A stretch of 39,734 nt of DNA from positions 1-39,734 of the forward strand of contig JACPQR010000154.1 of assembly GCA_016190375.1 (NCBI GenBank), given 5' to 3'. Below are positions 13,138 to 22,049 of this stretch, in pieces. The position numbers and the translations under genes are program-made. Source of the stretch: Deltaproteobacteria bacterium. GTDB lineage: Bacteria > Myxococcota_A > Polyangia > JACPQR01. How positions within the stretch are numbered: position 1 is the first letter of the stretch; the number at the start of each line of letters is the position of its first letter. The notes beneath the pieces are model-generated. The model searched no databases. It was given only the letters and a program-made list of their open reading frames with translations, and had not been told where the DNA came from.

Positions 13138-14754
13138 ATGTCCGGCCGCCACGGGAACGGAGGCTGGCGCTATCTGGGTCTTGCCCTGCTTCTCGGCCTG
13201 ATCCTCGTCCCGCTTCTGGTCGCCACCAGGAGGGGAGGGAGCGAGCAAGCGGCGGTCACCCGACCGCCGAGCACGCCCCTCTGGCGGCGGGCCGCCGAGG
13301 CGCGGCGGATCGAGGGCGCTTCGACCCGGCCGCCGCCGAGCGCGGCCAGCGGACGACCGTCCGTGACGCCGCCGGGCTTGCAGGCCTCGATCGATGAACC
13401 AGAGCTCGGCCCGGCGCCGGAGCTCGGGGCGGACTTCTTTGCAGCGCTCGAGGTGGAGAGGCCGACCGAGCGCGTCGGCCGGGAGTACCTCCTCGCGAAC
13501 GAGCGCGACGAGGCGGCGTTTCTCGATCGGGTCCCGAGCTCGGCGTCGCAGCCCGAGTCCGCGTTCGGCAAGCTGGCGTCCAAGATCGTCGGCAACTCCC
13601 ATCCAGCCGTCCTCGGGCGCTCGAAGAAGATGCAGGCGGCCAACCTCTACCTCGCGGCCGGCAGGTACGAGGAAGCCTGGAACATCCTGTCCACGGAGCG
13701 GCCGCGGCTTCTCGGCTCCGATGGCGCGATCGAGGCGGCGATGGCCGCGATCTCGGCGGGCCGCGCCGCCGACGGGCTCGCATGGCTGGGCGACGACCCG
13801 CCCGACGACAGCGACCGCGCGGCTTACTGGTGGGCGAGGCTCGCGCAGGCCGCGGGACGGCACGACGAGGCCCGCCCGATCCTCGAGGAGCTGGCGGAGG
13901 ACGAGACCATCGGATACTACGGCGTCTGGGCCCGGGCCCGCTTGCGCGACTCGGGGCCGATCGGGTCGCCTGTCGTCCTCGACGGTCGAGCGACGCGCGA
14001 TTCGTCGGACATCCCCCCTCGCGCGGTCGCGCTGGCCGAGCTGTCGGGCCTGGTCCGCAGGCACGGCGCTTCGGTCCCCGAGCTCGGTCGGGCCGAGACG
14101 TTCGCGCGGGCGGGCTCGTTCGTCGCCGCCGTGATGGAGCTCCGTCAGGCGTACAAGCTGAGGCCCGGCACCTTCGACCGCGCGGACGGCGCCGCGCTGG
14201 CCCGGATCGCGAGGATGCTGGGCGACGAGGAGCTCGCGCTCCGGCTCGAGCCCCCGGACGATCCGCGCCAGTACCATCGCCACGCCTGGCGCGAGCTCGT
14301 GGTCGCCGCCGGCAACCGCCACGGCGTCGATCCCGATCTCATCTGGGCCGTCATGCTCCGCGAGAGCCGCTTCCACCCCAACGCTGCGTCACCGGCGGGA
14401 GCCGCGGGCCTCATGCAGCTCATGCCGGCTACGGGGAGGGCCATCGCGCGGGTCCTCCGAGTCGCGAACTTCCGGACCTCGGCGCTGCTGGACCCCGACT
14501 GTGCGATCGACTTCGGAGCGTTCCTGCTCTCGGCGCTGCTTCGGCGCTACGACGGCAACGTCCCGGTCTCCCTCGCCGCCTACAACGCCGGCATCGGTCC
14601 CGTCGACCAGTGGCTCGCCGGGTGGAGACGCGTCGACGCGGACGTCTTCGCGGAGCGGATCCCGTACCCGGAGACGAACCGCTACGTCAGAAGGGTCCTG
14701 ACCTCGCTCGCTGTCTACCAGGAGCCGCTCACTCCGCCCGCTTCCGGGTCTTGA
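13138..14754 (+). CDS. Slt-type lytic murein transglycosylase
   Basis: 538 residues. An N-terminal membrane anchor (YLGLALLLGLILVPLLVA) after a short basic head places it in the periplasm. Residues about 30-380 form a helical, TPR/superhelix-like region, as in Slt70. The C-terminal catalytic SLT domain starts at about residue 385 (NRHGVDPDLIWAVMLRESRF) with the catalytic Glu near residue 408. It continues with SPAGAAGLMQLMPATG and VSLAAYNAGIGPVDQW, and ends PYPETNRYVRRVL. The enzyme cleaves peptidoglycan glycan strands to 1,6-anhydro products. No Shine-Dalgarno is evident; a TTAAGC box ends 9 nt before the ATG. The 3' end overlaps the convergent MtfA-like gene by 26 nt. Confidence 0.92.
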   Translation: MSGRHGNGGWRYLGLALLLGLILVPLLVATRRGGSEQAAVTRPPSTPLWRRAAEARRIEGASTRPPPSAASGRPSVTPPGLQASIDEPELGPAPELGADFFAALEVERPTERVGREYLLANERDEAAFLDRVPSSASQPESAFGKLASKIVGNSHPAVLGRSKKMQAANLYLAAGRYEEAWNILSTERPRLLGSDGAIEAAMAAISAGRAADGLAWLGDDPPDDSDRAAYWWARLAQAAGRHDEARPILEELAEDETIGYYGVWARARLRDSGPIGSPVVLDGRATRDSSDIPPRAVALAELSGLVRRHGASVPELGRAETFARAGSFVAAVMELRQAYKLRPGTFDRADGAALARIARMLGDEELALRLEPPDDPRQYHRHAWRELVVAAGNRHGVDPDLIWAVMLRESRFHPNAASPAGAAGLMQLMPATGRAIARVLRVANFRTSALLDPDCAIDFGAFLLSALLRRYDGNVPVSLAAYNAGIGPVDQWLAGWRRVDADVFAERIPYPETNRYVRRVLTSLAVYQEPLTPPASGS

Positions 14755-15616
14755 ACCGCTTCGCTGCGGGGTCCTGCTGGTAGGTCTGGCGCAGGAGCGC
14801 GTACAGCTCGGGATGGCGCCTCCTCAAGCCCCGCGGGCGCTCGAAGAACGCCTCGGTCGCCACCGCGAAGAGCTCGGCCTCCGACTCGGCCGCGTAGTCG
14901 TCGAGCACGGAGCGGCCGGTCGAGGCACGCTCCATCTCGCGCAGGGTGAGCTCGCGCCACTCCTCGACGATGGGCGCAGGCATGAAGATCGGGACGCCGT
15001 CCGACTCGCCCTTCTCGTAGTCGAGGACGTGGGCGAACTCGTGCAGCGCGACGTTCCTGCCGTCGTAGGCGTCCTCGAAACCCTCGCGCAGGGCCTCGGC
15101 CGACAGGAGGATCGGACCCTGGGTGTGCACCTGCCCCTCGAAGTCACCCTCCCGGCTGACCTGGAAGTCCTCCTCGTCGAAGGCGGCCGCGTAGACCACG
15201 ATGTCCCTCAGGACCGGGTAGCGGAAGCCCGGCCTTCCGAAGACGAGCATGACGGCCGCCGAGGCGCAAAGCAGCCTGAGCTCGTCGTCGAGGGGTGCAC
15301 CTCGTGGTCCCGTGATCGTCTGCTCGGCGAGGAAACAGGCGACCTCCTGCCGGAAGCGACCGCGCTCGCGCTCGTCGAGCTCGCGGTAGTAGACGACCCG
15401 GCGTTCGAGGAGCGTCCGCCACTCGTCGGGGAAAGGTCGCTCGAGCACCCGCCGCCTCGCCCGGGTGCGCCTGGACAGACCGAGGTACAGCGCGAACGCG
15501 ACCAGCGTGCCGGCCAGCGCCGCGCCGGCCGCCCCCAGCGGCTGCCACGAGGCGAGCACCGCCACTCCGCCGCCCAGTGCGGCCGCGACGAGCGAGGATC
15601 GGTCGATGCGGGCCAT
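14729..15616 (-). CDS. mtfA: MtfA-like zinc peptidase (M90 family)
   Basis: 295 residues from the ATG at 15616. The start is not certain: GGGAGG touches the ATG, which is too close for a normal ribosome site. Two hydrophobic stretches near the N-terminus (LVAAALGGGVAVLASW and GAALAGTLVAFALYLGL) anchor it. The core matches MtfA: FPDEWRTLLERRVVYYRELDERERGRF, the zinc motif NVALHEFAHVLDYEKG near residue 190, and later YAAESEAELFAVATEAFFERP with the third ligand Glu. E. coli MtfA acts with the Mlc repressor, but membrane-tethered homologues without Mlc are common, so the target here is open. Confidence 0.9.
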   Translation of the reverse strand: MARIDRSSLVAAALGGGVAVLASWQPLGAAGAALAGTLVAFALYLGLSRRTRARRRVLERPFPDEWRTLLERRVVYYRELDERERGRFRQEVACFLAEQTITGPRGAPLDDELRLLCASAAVMLVFGRPGFRYPVLRDIVVYAAAFDEEDFQVSREGDFEGQVHTQGPILLSAEALREGFEDAYDGRNVALHEFAHVLDYEKGESDGVPIFMPAPIVEEWRELTLREMERASTGRSVLDDYAAESEAELFAVATEAFFERPRGLRRRHPELYALLRQTYQQDPAAKRFKTRKRAE

Positions 15617-15714
15617 CCTCCCGGGAGCATGACGCCTCCGCCCACCGGAATCCACGCCTTGCCCGATCGGTCCAGCCGGTCCACGATCACCGCCGCCGTG
15701 CTCGCCTTCACACC

Positions 15715-16374
15715 ATGAGCTCAGTGCGCGTCGCCATCGTCGACAGCGGCGTGAACTTCGCCCATCCGCACCTCGGGGTCCCCCCTGACGGCCTCTCGCT
15801 CGTGGGCGGCGGCCTCGAGGACCCCGCGGGCCACGGGACCTGCGTCGCCGCGCTCGTGCACTGGATCGCACCCGAGGCGCAGCTCGACGCCATCAAGGTC
15901 CTGCCGCGCGACCTGCGGGTCTCGAGCGCGCTCTTGGCCCAGGCGATCGAGGCGGCGGTCGCCCGAGGCGCCCGGATCGTGAACGTGTCGATCGGGACCA
16001 CCGACGGAACGCACGTCGACCGACTCCGCACCGCTTGCGAAGCGGCCACCCGCGCCGGGGCGACGGTCGTCGCGGCGGCCCTCTCGGGAAGGACGGACAT
16101 GCTGCCGGCGGGGCTCGACGGAGTCGTGGCCGTGGCGCCGGCGGTGCCGCCCCTGCTCTTGCGCGAGGATGCTTCCGGCTGGCCGCGCTGGACCGCGAGC
16201 AGTGTGCCCCGCCCGGCCGAGGGCCGCTGGACGAACTTCCGCGGCCCCTCCTTCGCAGCCGCTCGGGTGACCGGAATCCTCGCGCGCCTCGCCGCGGAGC
16301 TCGACGACGCGAAGCTGCTCTGCGCTCTGTCCGAGATCGCGAGCGGGGTGCGCGAAGCGCCCTGGCTCACGTGA
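15715..16374 (+). CDS. Small subtilisin-like (S8) peptidase
   Basis: 219 residues with no signal peptide or propeptide, so probably cytosolic or processed with a partner. Catalytic Asp in VRVAIVDSGVNFAHPHLG, catalytic His in DPAGHGTCVAALV, and catalytic Ser in NFRGPSFAAARVTGILA are all present in order. The oxyanion-hole Asn of subtilases, normally in an AAGN motif, appears to be replaced: the region reads TVVAAALSGRTD. Small S8 domains like this sometimes act on one defined partner or a peptide precursor, but no such gene is adjacent. Divergent from mtfA (98 nt apart), convergent with the nucleotidyltransferase gene. Confidence 0.8.
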   Translation: MSSVRVAIVDSGVNFAHPHLGVPPDGLSLVGGGLEDPAGHGTCVAALVHWIAPEAQLDAIKVLPRDLRVSSALLAQAIEAAVARGARIVNVSIGTTDGTHVDRLRTACEAATRAGATVVAAALSGRTDMLPAGLDGVVAVAPAVPPLLLREDASGWPRWTASSVPRPAEGRWTNFRGPSFAAARVTGILARLAAELDDAKLLCALSEIASGVREAPWLT

Positions 16375-16381
16375 TGCGGTT

Positions 16382-17146
16382 TCAGCAACGGTTGCGGCGC
16401 CGCCGGGAGTCGATGCGCGCCCTCATCCGGGGATACCGGATCTTCCGGAAGTCCTCGGGCAATCCCTGCAGCGGGGCGACCGCGTCGAGGATCTCGATGC
16501 CAGCCCTCTGGACGACCTCGTCGCCAACGCGGCTGTCCGCCAGCCGGAAGACCCGCTCGAAGAGGCGAAGCGCGGGCCGCGGCCGTCTTCCACGCACGAG
16601 GTCGCGGGCGACCTCGGTCACGCAGATCAGCGAGGCCCGGAGCTGCAGGCGCGCGTGGTCGCCGTCGTAGCCCGGCAATCCCACGAGGTTTCTCGCGCGG
16701 CTCTCGAGGCACAGACCCGGGTGAAGGACGCGGAACCCGAACCTGTCGCGAGGGCCGATCAAGGTAACCTCCACGGCCGTGTCGCGAGCCTCCTCTTCCG
16801 CGACTCCGAACAACTCGCGCAGGACGTCCAGCGTCCGTTCGACCCCTCCCGGATCGCGGTAGCGAACGACTCCCGCGCTTGGCGTCGGCTCGAAAGGCTC
16901 CGGGACACGGAACTCACCGCCCAGCTCGCGCGCGATCCGCTCGACGACCGGTCCCGAGGCGAGGAGATCGACGTCCTTGCTCGCGTACGGTCCCCCCGCC
17001 CGCAAGGCGGCCGAGCGCTCGAGGTAGTGCTCGCACCAGCAGTCCACCGCCTGCCCTCCGACGAGGATGACCCCCTCGATCCTCGAGAGGCGCTCGAGCA
17101 GCCAGAGAACGTCGCGAAACGTGAGCGGGCCCGGCACCTGTTTCAT
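16382..17146 (-). CDS. Nucleotidyltransferase-fold protein, possible toxin of a TA pair
   Basis: 254 residues. GVILVGGQAVDCWCEHY followed by YASKDVDLLASGP is the NTase signature (GG...D-x-D). The third acid is probably in VERTLDVLRELFG. This arrangement matches AbiEii/MNT-like nucleotidyltransferases that modify tRNA or proteins. The C-terminal half is helical and rich in Arg. It starts within the last codons of the RHH-type gene (ATGA overlap at 17143-17146), so the two are translationally coupled. This spacing is typical of toxin-antitoxin operons. An alternative is a housekeeping-type resistance NTase. Confidence 0.65.
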   Translation of the reverse strand: MKQVPGPLTFRDVLWLLERLSRIEGVILVGGQAVDCWCEHYLERSAALRAGGPYASKDVDLLASGPVVERIARELGGEFRVPEPFEPTPSAGVVRYRDPGGVERTLDVLRELFGVAEEEARDTAVEVTLIGPRDRFGFRVLHPGLCLESRARNLVGLPGYDGDHARLQLRASLICVTEVARDLVRGRRPRPALRLFERVFRLADSRVGDEVVQRAGIEILDAVAPLQGLPEDFRKIRYPRMRARIDSRRRRNRC

Positions 17147-17481
17147 TCGAGCTCAGCCAGGCGACGGACGTCGAGCTCGATGCGAAAGCCCCCGAACAGG
17201 CTGTTCTCTGATCTGAGCTGACGCCGAGTCCTGCGTCCCGTGCTCAGAGCCGCCCGATCGGCGGCGCGGGACCGCCTCTTCTCACGGGCTCTTTGGGCGA
17301 CGTCGAACGTGCCGCGGTACGTCTGGGCGCGAGCTCGAACGTACTCGTCGAGTGCGGCGCGAACGACGTCCGCGAGGGAGCAGCGCTCCTCGAGCGCGAC
17401 ACGGCGGAGCACAGCGTGCTGGGCCTTCTCGATTCCGCAGAACAGCGGCACGCGATCGGCGAGCTTCCTGGGCCTGGACAT
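17143..17481 (-). CDS. Ribbon-helix-helix-type regulator/antitoxin
   Basis: 112 residues. Residues 8-50 (ADRVPLFCGIEKAQHAVLRRVALEERCSLADVVRAALDEYV) fit an RHH DNA-binding motif: a short beta strand and two helices with the ADVVRAALDEY pattern seen in CopG-like antitoxins. The rest is basic and Arg-rich, then an aromatic/acidic end. It overlaps the NTase gene by four bases. A palindrome covers its own start codon (17479-17493), suggesting that the protein represses its operon. There is no Shine-Dalgarno; a TATCAT box lies 9 nt before the ATG. Confidence 0.6.
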   Translation of the reverse strand: MSRPRKLADRVPLFCGIEKAQHAVLRRVALEERCSLADVVRAALDEYVRARAQTYRGTFDVAQRAREKRRSRAADRAALSTGRRTRRQLRSENSLFGGFRIELDVRRLAELE

Positions 17482-17496
17482 GATGCCATCATGATA
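17479..17496 (-). promoter_or_regulatory. Palindromic operator and -10-like box at the RHH start
   Basis: CATGATGCCATCATG (17479-17493) is a perfect 7+1+7 palindrome that includes the start codon. On the minus strand TGCTATCAT gives an extended -10-like TATCAT at 17496-17491, overlapping the palindrome. Binding there would block transcription, as in RHH autoregulation. Confidence 0.5.
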
Positions 17497-17541
17497 GCAC
17501 TAACGCGCGCAGGTTGCGCCGAGCCATCGATCGCCACCTCT

Positions 17542-19836
17542 TCAATCTGCTCGCAGCGGTCGTCCGGGATACAGCCGCTCGAACTGGGCGCGCTGCTCGT
17601 CCTCGAGCGCGTCGGCGCGGGCCAGCCATTCGTAGGCCTCGGGAAGCATCGGGTCGAGCGCCAGGGCTCGACGCAGGTGCGCACCGAGCTGGACGACTCG
17701 CTCGTAGCCCCGATCGATGGCTGCCAGCGCGAGGTTGAAGTCCGCCGACCTGGTGTCCCGGCGGACGAGGGGTCGGAGGAAGGCCTCGGCCGTGTCGAGC
17801 TCCCGGCGGCCGCCCCTTCGCGCGTGCAGGAGCGCCACGAGGCTGCGCGTGCGGACCTCCTCGGAGTAGGGCAAGAACGTCATCGCGAAGCGGAGCGCTT
17901 GCACCATCTGCTGATCGGCCTTCCGGAAGCCCTCGGCGGCCTCGACGGCGCGGATCCTGGCACGGGCGAACTCGATGAAGTGCCGGCCGGGCCGGAACCG
18001 GACGTCGGAGACGCGCTCGCTCTCGGCGATCCGACCCGCCTCGACCAGCGTGATCGATCTCTCGCGCACAACGTCGAGCTGGTCGGGATGGGCCGCCACG
18101 GCCGCCTCGGACAGCCTCATGGCCGCCCCATCGTCGCCGCCGGCGCGGACCACGCGGATCTCCGTCGCGAGCGGCAGCGCGTCGTCCGGGTAGAGCGTCT
18201 TGGTCTTCTGAACGACTGCCACCGCCTGGGCGGTCTTGCCCATCTCGGCGTAGGCCTCGGCAGCGAGCGTCAACGCACGCAGCGACTCCGCTCCCGCGTC
18301 CATCACCCGAGCGATCTCGGCCGCGCCGTCCTCGCCCGCGCGCGCCCGCAGACGCCCCAGGAGGATCCGGTCCTCCGCATCGGGCCATCGGGAAAGCGAT
18401 CGTTCGAGCTCCGTCACGAGCTGGGCCACGGGCCGCAAGCCGAGCCCCGTCCGACCCACGACCCTCGAAACGCAGGGCCCCTCGTCCGCGCGCGCCGCTT
18501 CGAGCGTCGAGGCCGCCTCCTCCCAGTCGCCCCTGATCCACAGGCCGAAGCCCCGCGCACAGCCGGAGCGCGACGCGGCCAGCGACTTGACCGCGGGATT
18601 TCGCTTGCCCTGCTCCAGGAGGATCTCCGCCCGCAGGACGAGCGCGTCGGTGCTGCCCGCGGCGGCGGCCTGCGCCGCGGCGCTCTCGGCCGAACCGACG
18701 TCCACCTTCTGCCACGCCAGCAGGGCGCGGAGACCGGCGCCCCGTGCCGCCGGAAGATCCGCCTGCGCAATCCTGCCGAGCGTCCGCTCGGCGTCGCGCG
18801 TCCTGTGCAGGAGCGTCAGTGCCAGAGCACGCTCGAGGAGCGCAGCCCCGGGCGCACCGTCGCCCAGCGCATCGACGGCGGCGACGGCGCCGGGCGCATC
18901 GCCCGATGCCAGGAGCGCGCGAGCGAGCTGTGTCGCCGACTCCGCGTCCTCGGGATCGAGCCGGACAGCCTCGGTCAGGAGCGCCACCGCTGCGGAAGCG
19001 TCACCGGAAAGCAGCTTCTGGCGACCCATCGCCAGCTTCGCTCGGCCGACCAGCCGCGGAGCCTTCGTCGCGATTGCGGAGGTGAGCAGGGCGGTCACGT
19101 CGGGGGCCGCCGATCCCGAAGCCTCCGCCGCGTCCAGGATGCACGCAGCCTCGACCGGGCCGCGCTCTGGGTGCTGGGCGGCGCCGAGCGGCAAGAGCGA
19201 TTGCCGCGCAGCGTCCACCTGCCCGGCGCGCCGGTACAGCTCGGCCTGGGTCGCGGCCGCCGCCAGATATGCGGGCTCGGCCTGGCGCGCCGCGCCGACC
19301 TCCGCGAGCGCCTCGCGGATCATCCCGCCGCGAGCAAGTGCAAGTGCGTGGGCGTGACGGATGGGTCCGCTCGCCGGAAAAGCCCGCGCCGCATCGGTCA
19401 GACGAGCGGTCCTGGGCGCATCGCCGAGCAGCTCCGCCCACGCCTGCGCGGCGGTAGCCGCTTCCTCGCGCTCCTGGGCGACCCGCGCCGCCGCGGCGCG
19501 CGCCGTCGCCGGGTCGGGTGCGCCGAGGAGCAGCGATCGCATGGCGGTGCCGAGCGCCGCGAGCGCGACGACGCGTCTCTCGTCGCTGCCCAGGCCCTCG
19601 TGCTCTGCGAGGAGCGCGTCGAAGCGCGCCCACGAGGCGGTCGTTCCCTCGGCCAGCGCGCTGCGGGCCGCGGCGAGGTCGTCCTCGAGCTGACTCTGCC
19701 GGATGGCGCGGACGACGAGGATGGCCACCGCGACGAGGAGGACCGCGATGACGGCTGCCGCAAGGGGGATGCGGATTCGCTCCCACCGTCGAACCGACGG
19801 AAGGACTTCCAGCACCGGCGGATGCGGCATCGTCAC
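17542..19836 (-). CDS. Membrane-anchored TPR-repeat protein
   Basis: 764 residues. A single membrane helix at about residues 23-45 (RIPLAAAVIAVLLVAVAILVVRAI) follows a short cytosolic head. Almost all the rest is Ala-rich helical repeats of TPR type, with recognisable units such as SGDASAAVALLTEAVRLDPEDAESATQLARALLASG and EMGKTAQAVAVVQKTKTLYPDDALPLA. It lacks an enzyme motif and is probably a scaffold facing the periplasm or cytosol. GTG at 19836 and ATG at 19830 are both possible starts. It is the last gene of a leftward cluster, 77 nt after the FHA gene. Pairing a TPR scaffold with an FHA phosphothreonine reader is common in myxobacterial signalling (inference). Confidence 0.75.
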   Translation of the reverse strand: MTMPHPPVLEVLPSVRRWERIRIPLAAAVIAVLLVAVAILVVRAIRQSQLEDDLAAARSALAEGTTASWARFDALLAEHEGLGSDERRVVALAALGTAMRSLLLGAPDPATARAAAARVAQEREEAATAAQAWAELLGDAPRTARLTDAARAFPASGPIRHAHALALARGGMIREALAEVGAARQAEPAYLAAAATQAELYRRAGQVDAARQSLLPLGAAQHPERGPVEAACILDAAEASGSAAPDVTALLTSAIATKAPRLVGRAKLAMGRQKLLSGDASAAVALLTEAVRLDPEDAESATQLARALLASGDAPGAVAAVDALGDGAPGAALLERALALTLLHRTRDAERTLGRIAQADLPAARGAGLRALLAWQKVDVGSAESAAAQAAAAGSTDALVLRAEILLEQGKRNPAVKSLAASRSGCARGFGLWIRGDWEEAASTLEAARADEGPCVSRVVGRTGLGLRPVAQLVTELERSLSRWPDAEDRILLGRLRARAGEDGAAEIARVMDAGAESLRALTLAAEAYAEMGKTAQAVAVVQKTKTLYPDDALPLATEIRVVRAGGDDGAAMRLSEAAVAAHPDQLDVVRERSITLVEAGRIAESERVSDVRFRPGRHFIEFARARIRAVEAAEGFRKADQQMVQALRFAMTFLPYSEEVRTRSLVALLHARRGGRRELDTAEAFLRPLVRRDTRSADFNLALAAIDRGYERVVQLGAHLRRALALDPMLPEAYEWLARADALEDEQRAQFERLYPGRPLRAD

Positions 19837-19913
19837 TCGAGCGGGAGTCTACCGATCCGGGCGGGATACGCCAAACCGGCGAAGCCAGAGCTGCGCCCGT
19901 ACCCGTCGATCTG

Positions 19914-20744
19914 CTAGAAGGTCGAGGCCACCGCGAGCAGTCCCTCCAGACGATTCAGGAGGAACCGCTCGGCCGGCGTCATGGTCTGCGCCGTGCGCCT
20001 CAGAGTCTCGACGTAGGCCTTGAGCGACAGGCCAGCAGAGTACCTCGTCTTGCGGACGACCATGTGGATGTCGTCGATCAGCGGTCCTGGTAGCACGCGA
20101 CCCGCCTCGCCGAAGGTCTCGAAGATCCAGTCGATGTGCTCGCGCCGGCCGGTGGCCACGGCGAGGTCGAGCGAGCGGCGGGCGGCATCGTCGAGGAGCT
20201 CCTGGCCGAGCTGCCTCCCCTTCGCGATCTGCGTCCGGATGTCGCCGAACGCGTTGGCGAAGAGGCGGGCCGCCTCGTCGACCTTGCCTTGCGCGAGCAT
20301 CTTCTGGGCAACGCCGAACAGAAGCGCGGAGAGCGACGAGGTGTGCGTCTCCTCTTCCGCGAGGACCTCGTCCTCTGCTGCATCCGGCGGCGCGATATCG
20401 TGCTGCGTCGTCTGTCGCTTCTTCGTGCCGATGGGGCGCGTGAAATCGGCCGCGGCGTGCGCGGCATCGATGAGGACGAGCTCCTGGTTCCCGATCAGGA
20501 TGCGGTCTCCGATTCCAAGGGGTCGCGATCCGCCGCTCAGCTTCTCTCCGTTGACGAGGACTCCGTTACGGCTCCCCAGGTCCTCGACGCTCGCACCCTG
20601 GACGCCCACCCGGATGATCGCGTGCCTGCGCGAGACGAGGACGTCGTCGAGGGCGATGCGGCATTCCTGCGCACGGCCGATCAGCGTTTCACCAACGGGC
20701 AGCTCGACGTCGCCGTTCTGGTGCCGCAGCCGGAAGCGCGTCAT
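19914..20744 (-). CDS. FHA-domain protein
   Basis: 276 residues. Residues 1-95 form an FHA domain: LPVGETLIGRAQECRIALDDVLVSRRHAIIRV, then VEDLGSRNGVLVNGEKL and IGDRILIGNQELVLI. The Gly-Arg, Ser-Arg-Arg-His and Asn-Gly positions that bind phosphothreonine are kept. A charged linker (about 100-135) leads to a helical C-terminal domain of about 140 residues resembling the helical segments of the TPR partner. It binds Ser/Thr-phosphorylated proteins, so a eukaryotic-type kinase should exist elsewhere in the genome. A GGGAGA site precedes the ATG; the upstream transporter gene ends 15 nt before it. Confidence 0.88.
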   Translation of the reverse strand: MTRFRLRHQNGDVELPVGETLIGRAQECRIALDDVLVSRRHAIIRVGVQGASVEDLGSRNGVLVNGEKLSGGSRPLGIGDRILIGNQELVLIDAAHAAADFTRPIGTKKRQTTQHDIAPPDAAEDEVLAEEETHTSSLSALLFGVAQKMLAQGKVDEAARLFANAFGDIRTQIAKGRQLGQELLDDAARRSLDLAVATGRREHIDWIFETFGEAGRVLPGPLIDDIHMVVRKTRYSAGLSLKAYVETLRRTAQTMTPAERFLLNRLEGLLAVASTF

Positions 20745-20759
20745 TCTCCCGATGTTACC

Positions 20760-22049
20760 TCACGCCGCCTCGAGCGCACGGCGTAGATCCTCGGCCTCGG
20801 CCGACCCGGACCGCAGCCCGGCCATCCGGACGCGGAGCGCGGCGCGGTAGCCGGAGTTCTGGTGCCAGCTTGCCAGGACGAACAGAACGGCGAGCGCCAG
20901 CCCGATCGCGACGACGAGTCGTGGCGCGAGATCGGACGCCGCCTGTATCCCGACTCCCCCTGCCACGGAGGCCAGCGGGATGACCAGGCCCAGGATGAAC
21001 GCCCTGCCTCGGGCTCGGTCGGCCGGGTCCAGGGCGCCGTAGAAGAGCGCCGACAGGGGAGTCTTCATGGAGTCCTTGAGCTCCGAGTCCACGAGCCGGG
21101 CGGCGGCCGCCGTCCATACGCCATAGGAGATCGCCATGGAGCCGAACGCGAAGAGCGAAAGCGCGGCGTATGCGACGTTGGCTCCCGAGACCCCGATCCT
21201 CGCGATGAGCCTCGGCATGACGAGGATCTGAAGGAGGAACCCCGCAGCGTTCGCGATCACCAGGTATCGGCCCAAGAAACCCGCCAGCTCGGCCTCGCCC
21301 ATCGAGGTCGACAGCGCGTCGCCGGACAGGTACCGCAGGGTGAGCCGCACGAGCACCATCATCGCCGTGGCGGCAGCCATGGCCCTGAGCAGCGGGGAGG
21401 CTCTCGCGGTCGCGAGGCCGGCCCGCACCTCGCCGGCCAGGCCCTTGCCCGAATTTGCGGAGCGGACCACCGGAGCCCGCCCCGACAGGGCGTGGGCGAA
21501 GACCGCCGCGGCGAGCTGCAACAGCGCAACGGCGAAGAGGAGGTCTGCGAGACCCGTCGACGAGGCGAGCGCAGCGAGCGAGGCGCCGCCGAGCACACCG
21601 CCGATCCGTGCGCCTGCGTAGACGACCGGGAACACTCTCGCCGTCCTCGACTGCGGGAAGAAGTCGAGGAGGTAGATGCCCCAGTGCAACGTGATGATCA
21701 TCGACAGGGCCCCGTGGACCGCGTAGATGGCGAAGAACGCAGCCGGGTGGGCCGTTGCGGCGACGGCGCGCATCGTGACGGTCGCGACGGCCGCCGTGGC
21801 GAGCACGGCGCGGAAGAACGAGCCGTGCGCCGCCCCGCGGGCCAGGCGCAGGTACAGGGCGCCCGCGAAGAAGTCGAGGATGGAGTTCAGCACGAAGAGG
21901 CTTCCCAGCCAGTCGGCCCCGACCCGCTCCAGGAAGAGCGCCTGCACCACGCCGTCGCCGAGCTTGGTCGCCGCCGAGATGACGACCATCAACCAGGCGA
22001 GGAGGAGGGCCGGCCGCCGATCGGCGGGCTCTAGCGGAAGGAGCGGCAC
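20760..22049 (-). CDS. MFS/TlcA-like membrane transporter
   Basis: 429 residues with about twelve hydrophobic segments. The opening LLLAWLMVVISAATKLGDGVVQALFLERVGADWLGSLFVLNSILDFFAGALYLRLA resembles the start of the ATP/ADP-translocase-like branch of the major facilitator superfamily found in myxobacteria. The later LVDSELKDSMKTPLSALFYGALDPADRARGRAFILG strengthens this, because bacterial Tlc-like carriers share a KDS/P-rich loop there. The substrate is unknown and true nucleotide exchange is not shown. The GTG start shares its first base with the stop of the upstream gene (TAGTG at 22051-22047), so translation is coupled. Confidence 0.7.
   Translation of the reverse strand: MPLLPLEPADRRPALLLAWLMVVISAATKLGDGVVQALFLERVGADWLGSLFVLNSILDFFAGALYLRLARGAAHGSFFRAVLATAAVATVTMRAVAATAHPAAFFAIYAVHGALSMIITLHWGIYLLDFFPQSRTARVFPVVYAGARIGGVLGGASLAALASSTGLADLLFAVALLQLAAAVFAHALSGRAPVVRSANSGKGLAGEVRAGLATARASPLLRAMAAATAMMVLVRLTLRYLSGDALSTSMGEAELAGFLGRYLVIANAAGFLLQILVMPRLIARIGVSGANVAYAALSLFAFGSMAISYGVWTAAAARLVDSELKDSMKTPLSALFYGALDPADRARGRAFILGLVIPLASVAGGVGIQAASDLAPRLVVAIGLALAVLFVLASWHQNSGYRAALRVRMAGLRSGSAEAEDLRRALEAA

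Noticed and set aside
17293..19917. 874-codon plus-strand open frame opposite the TPR gene
   Set aside because: Translation is His/Arg/Gly-rich without motifs; the minus-strand TPR protein has a membrane helix and helical repeats.
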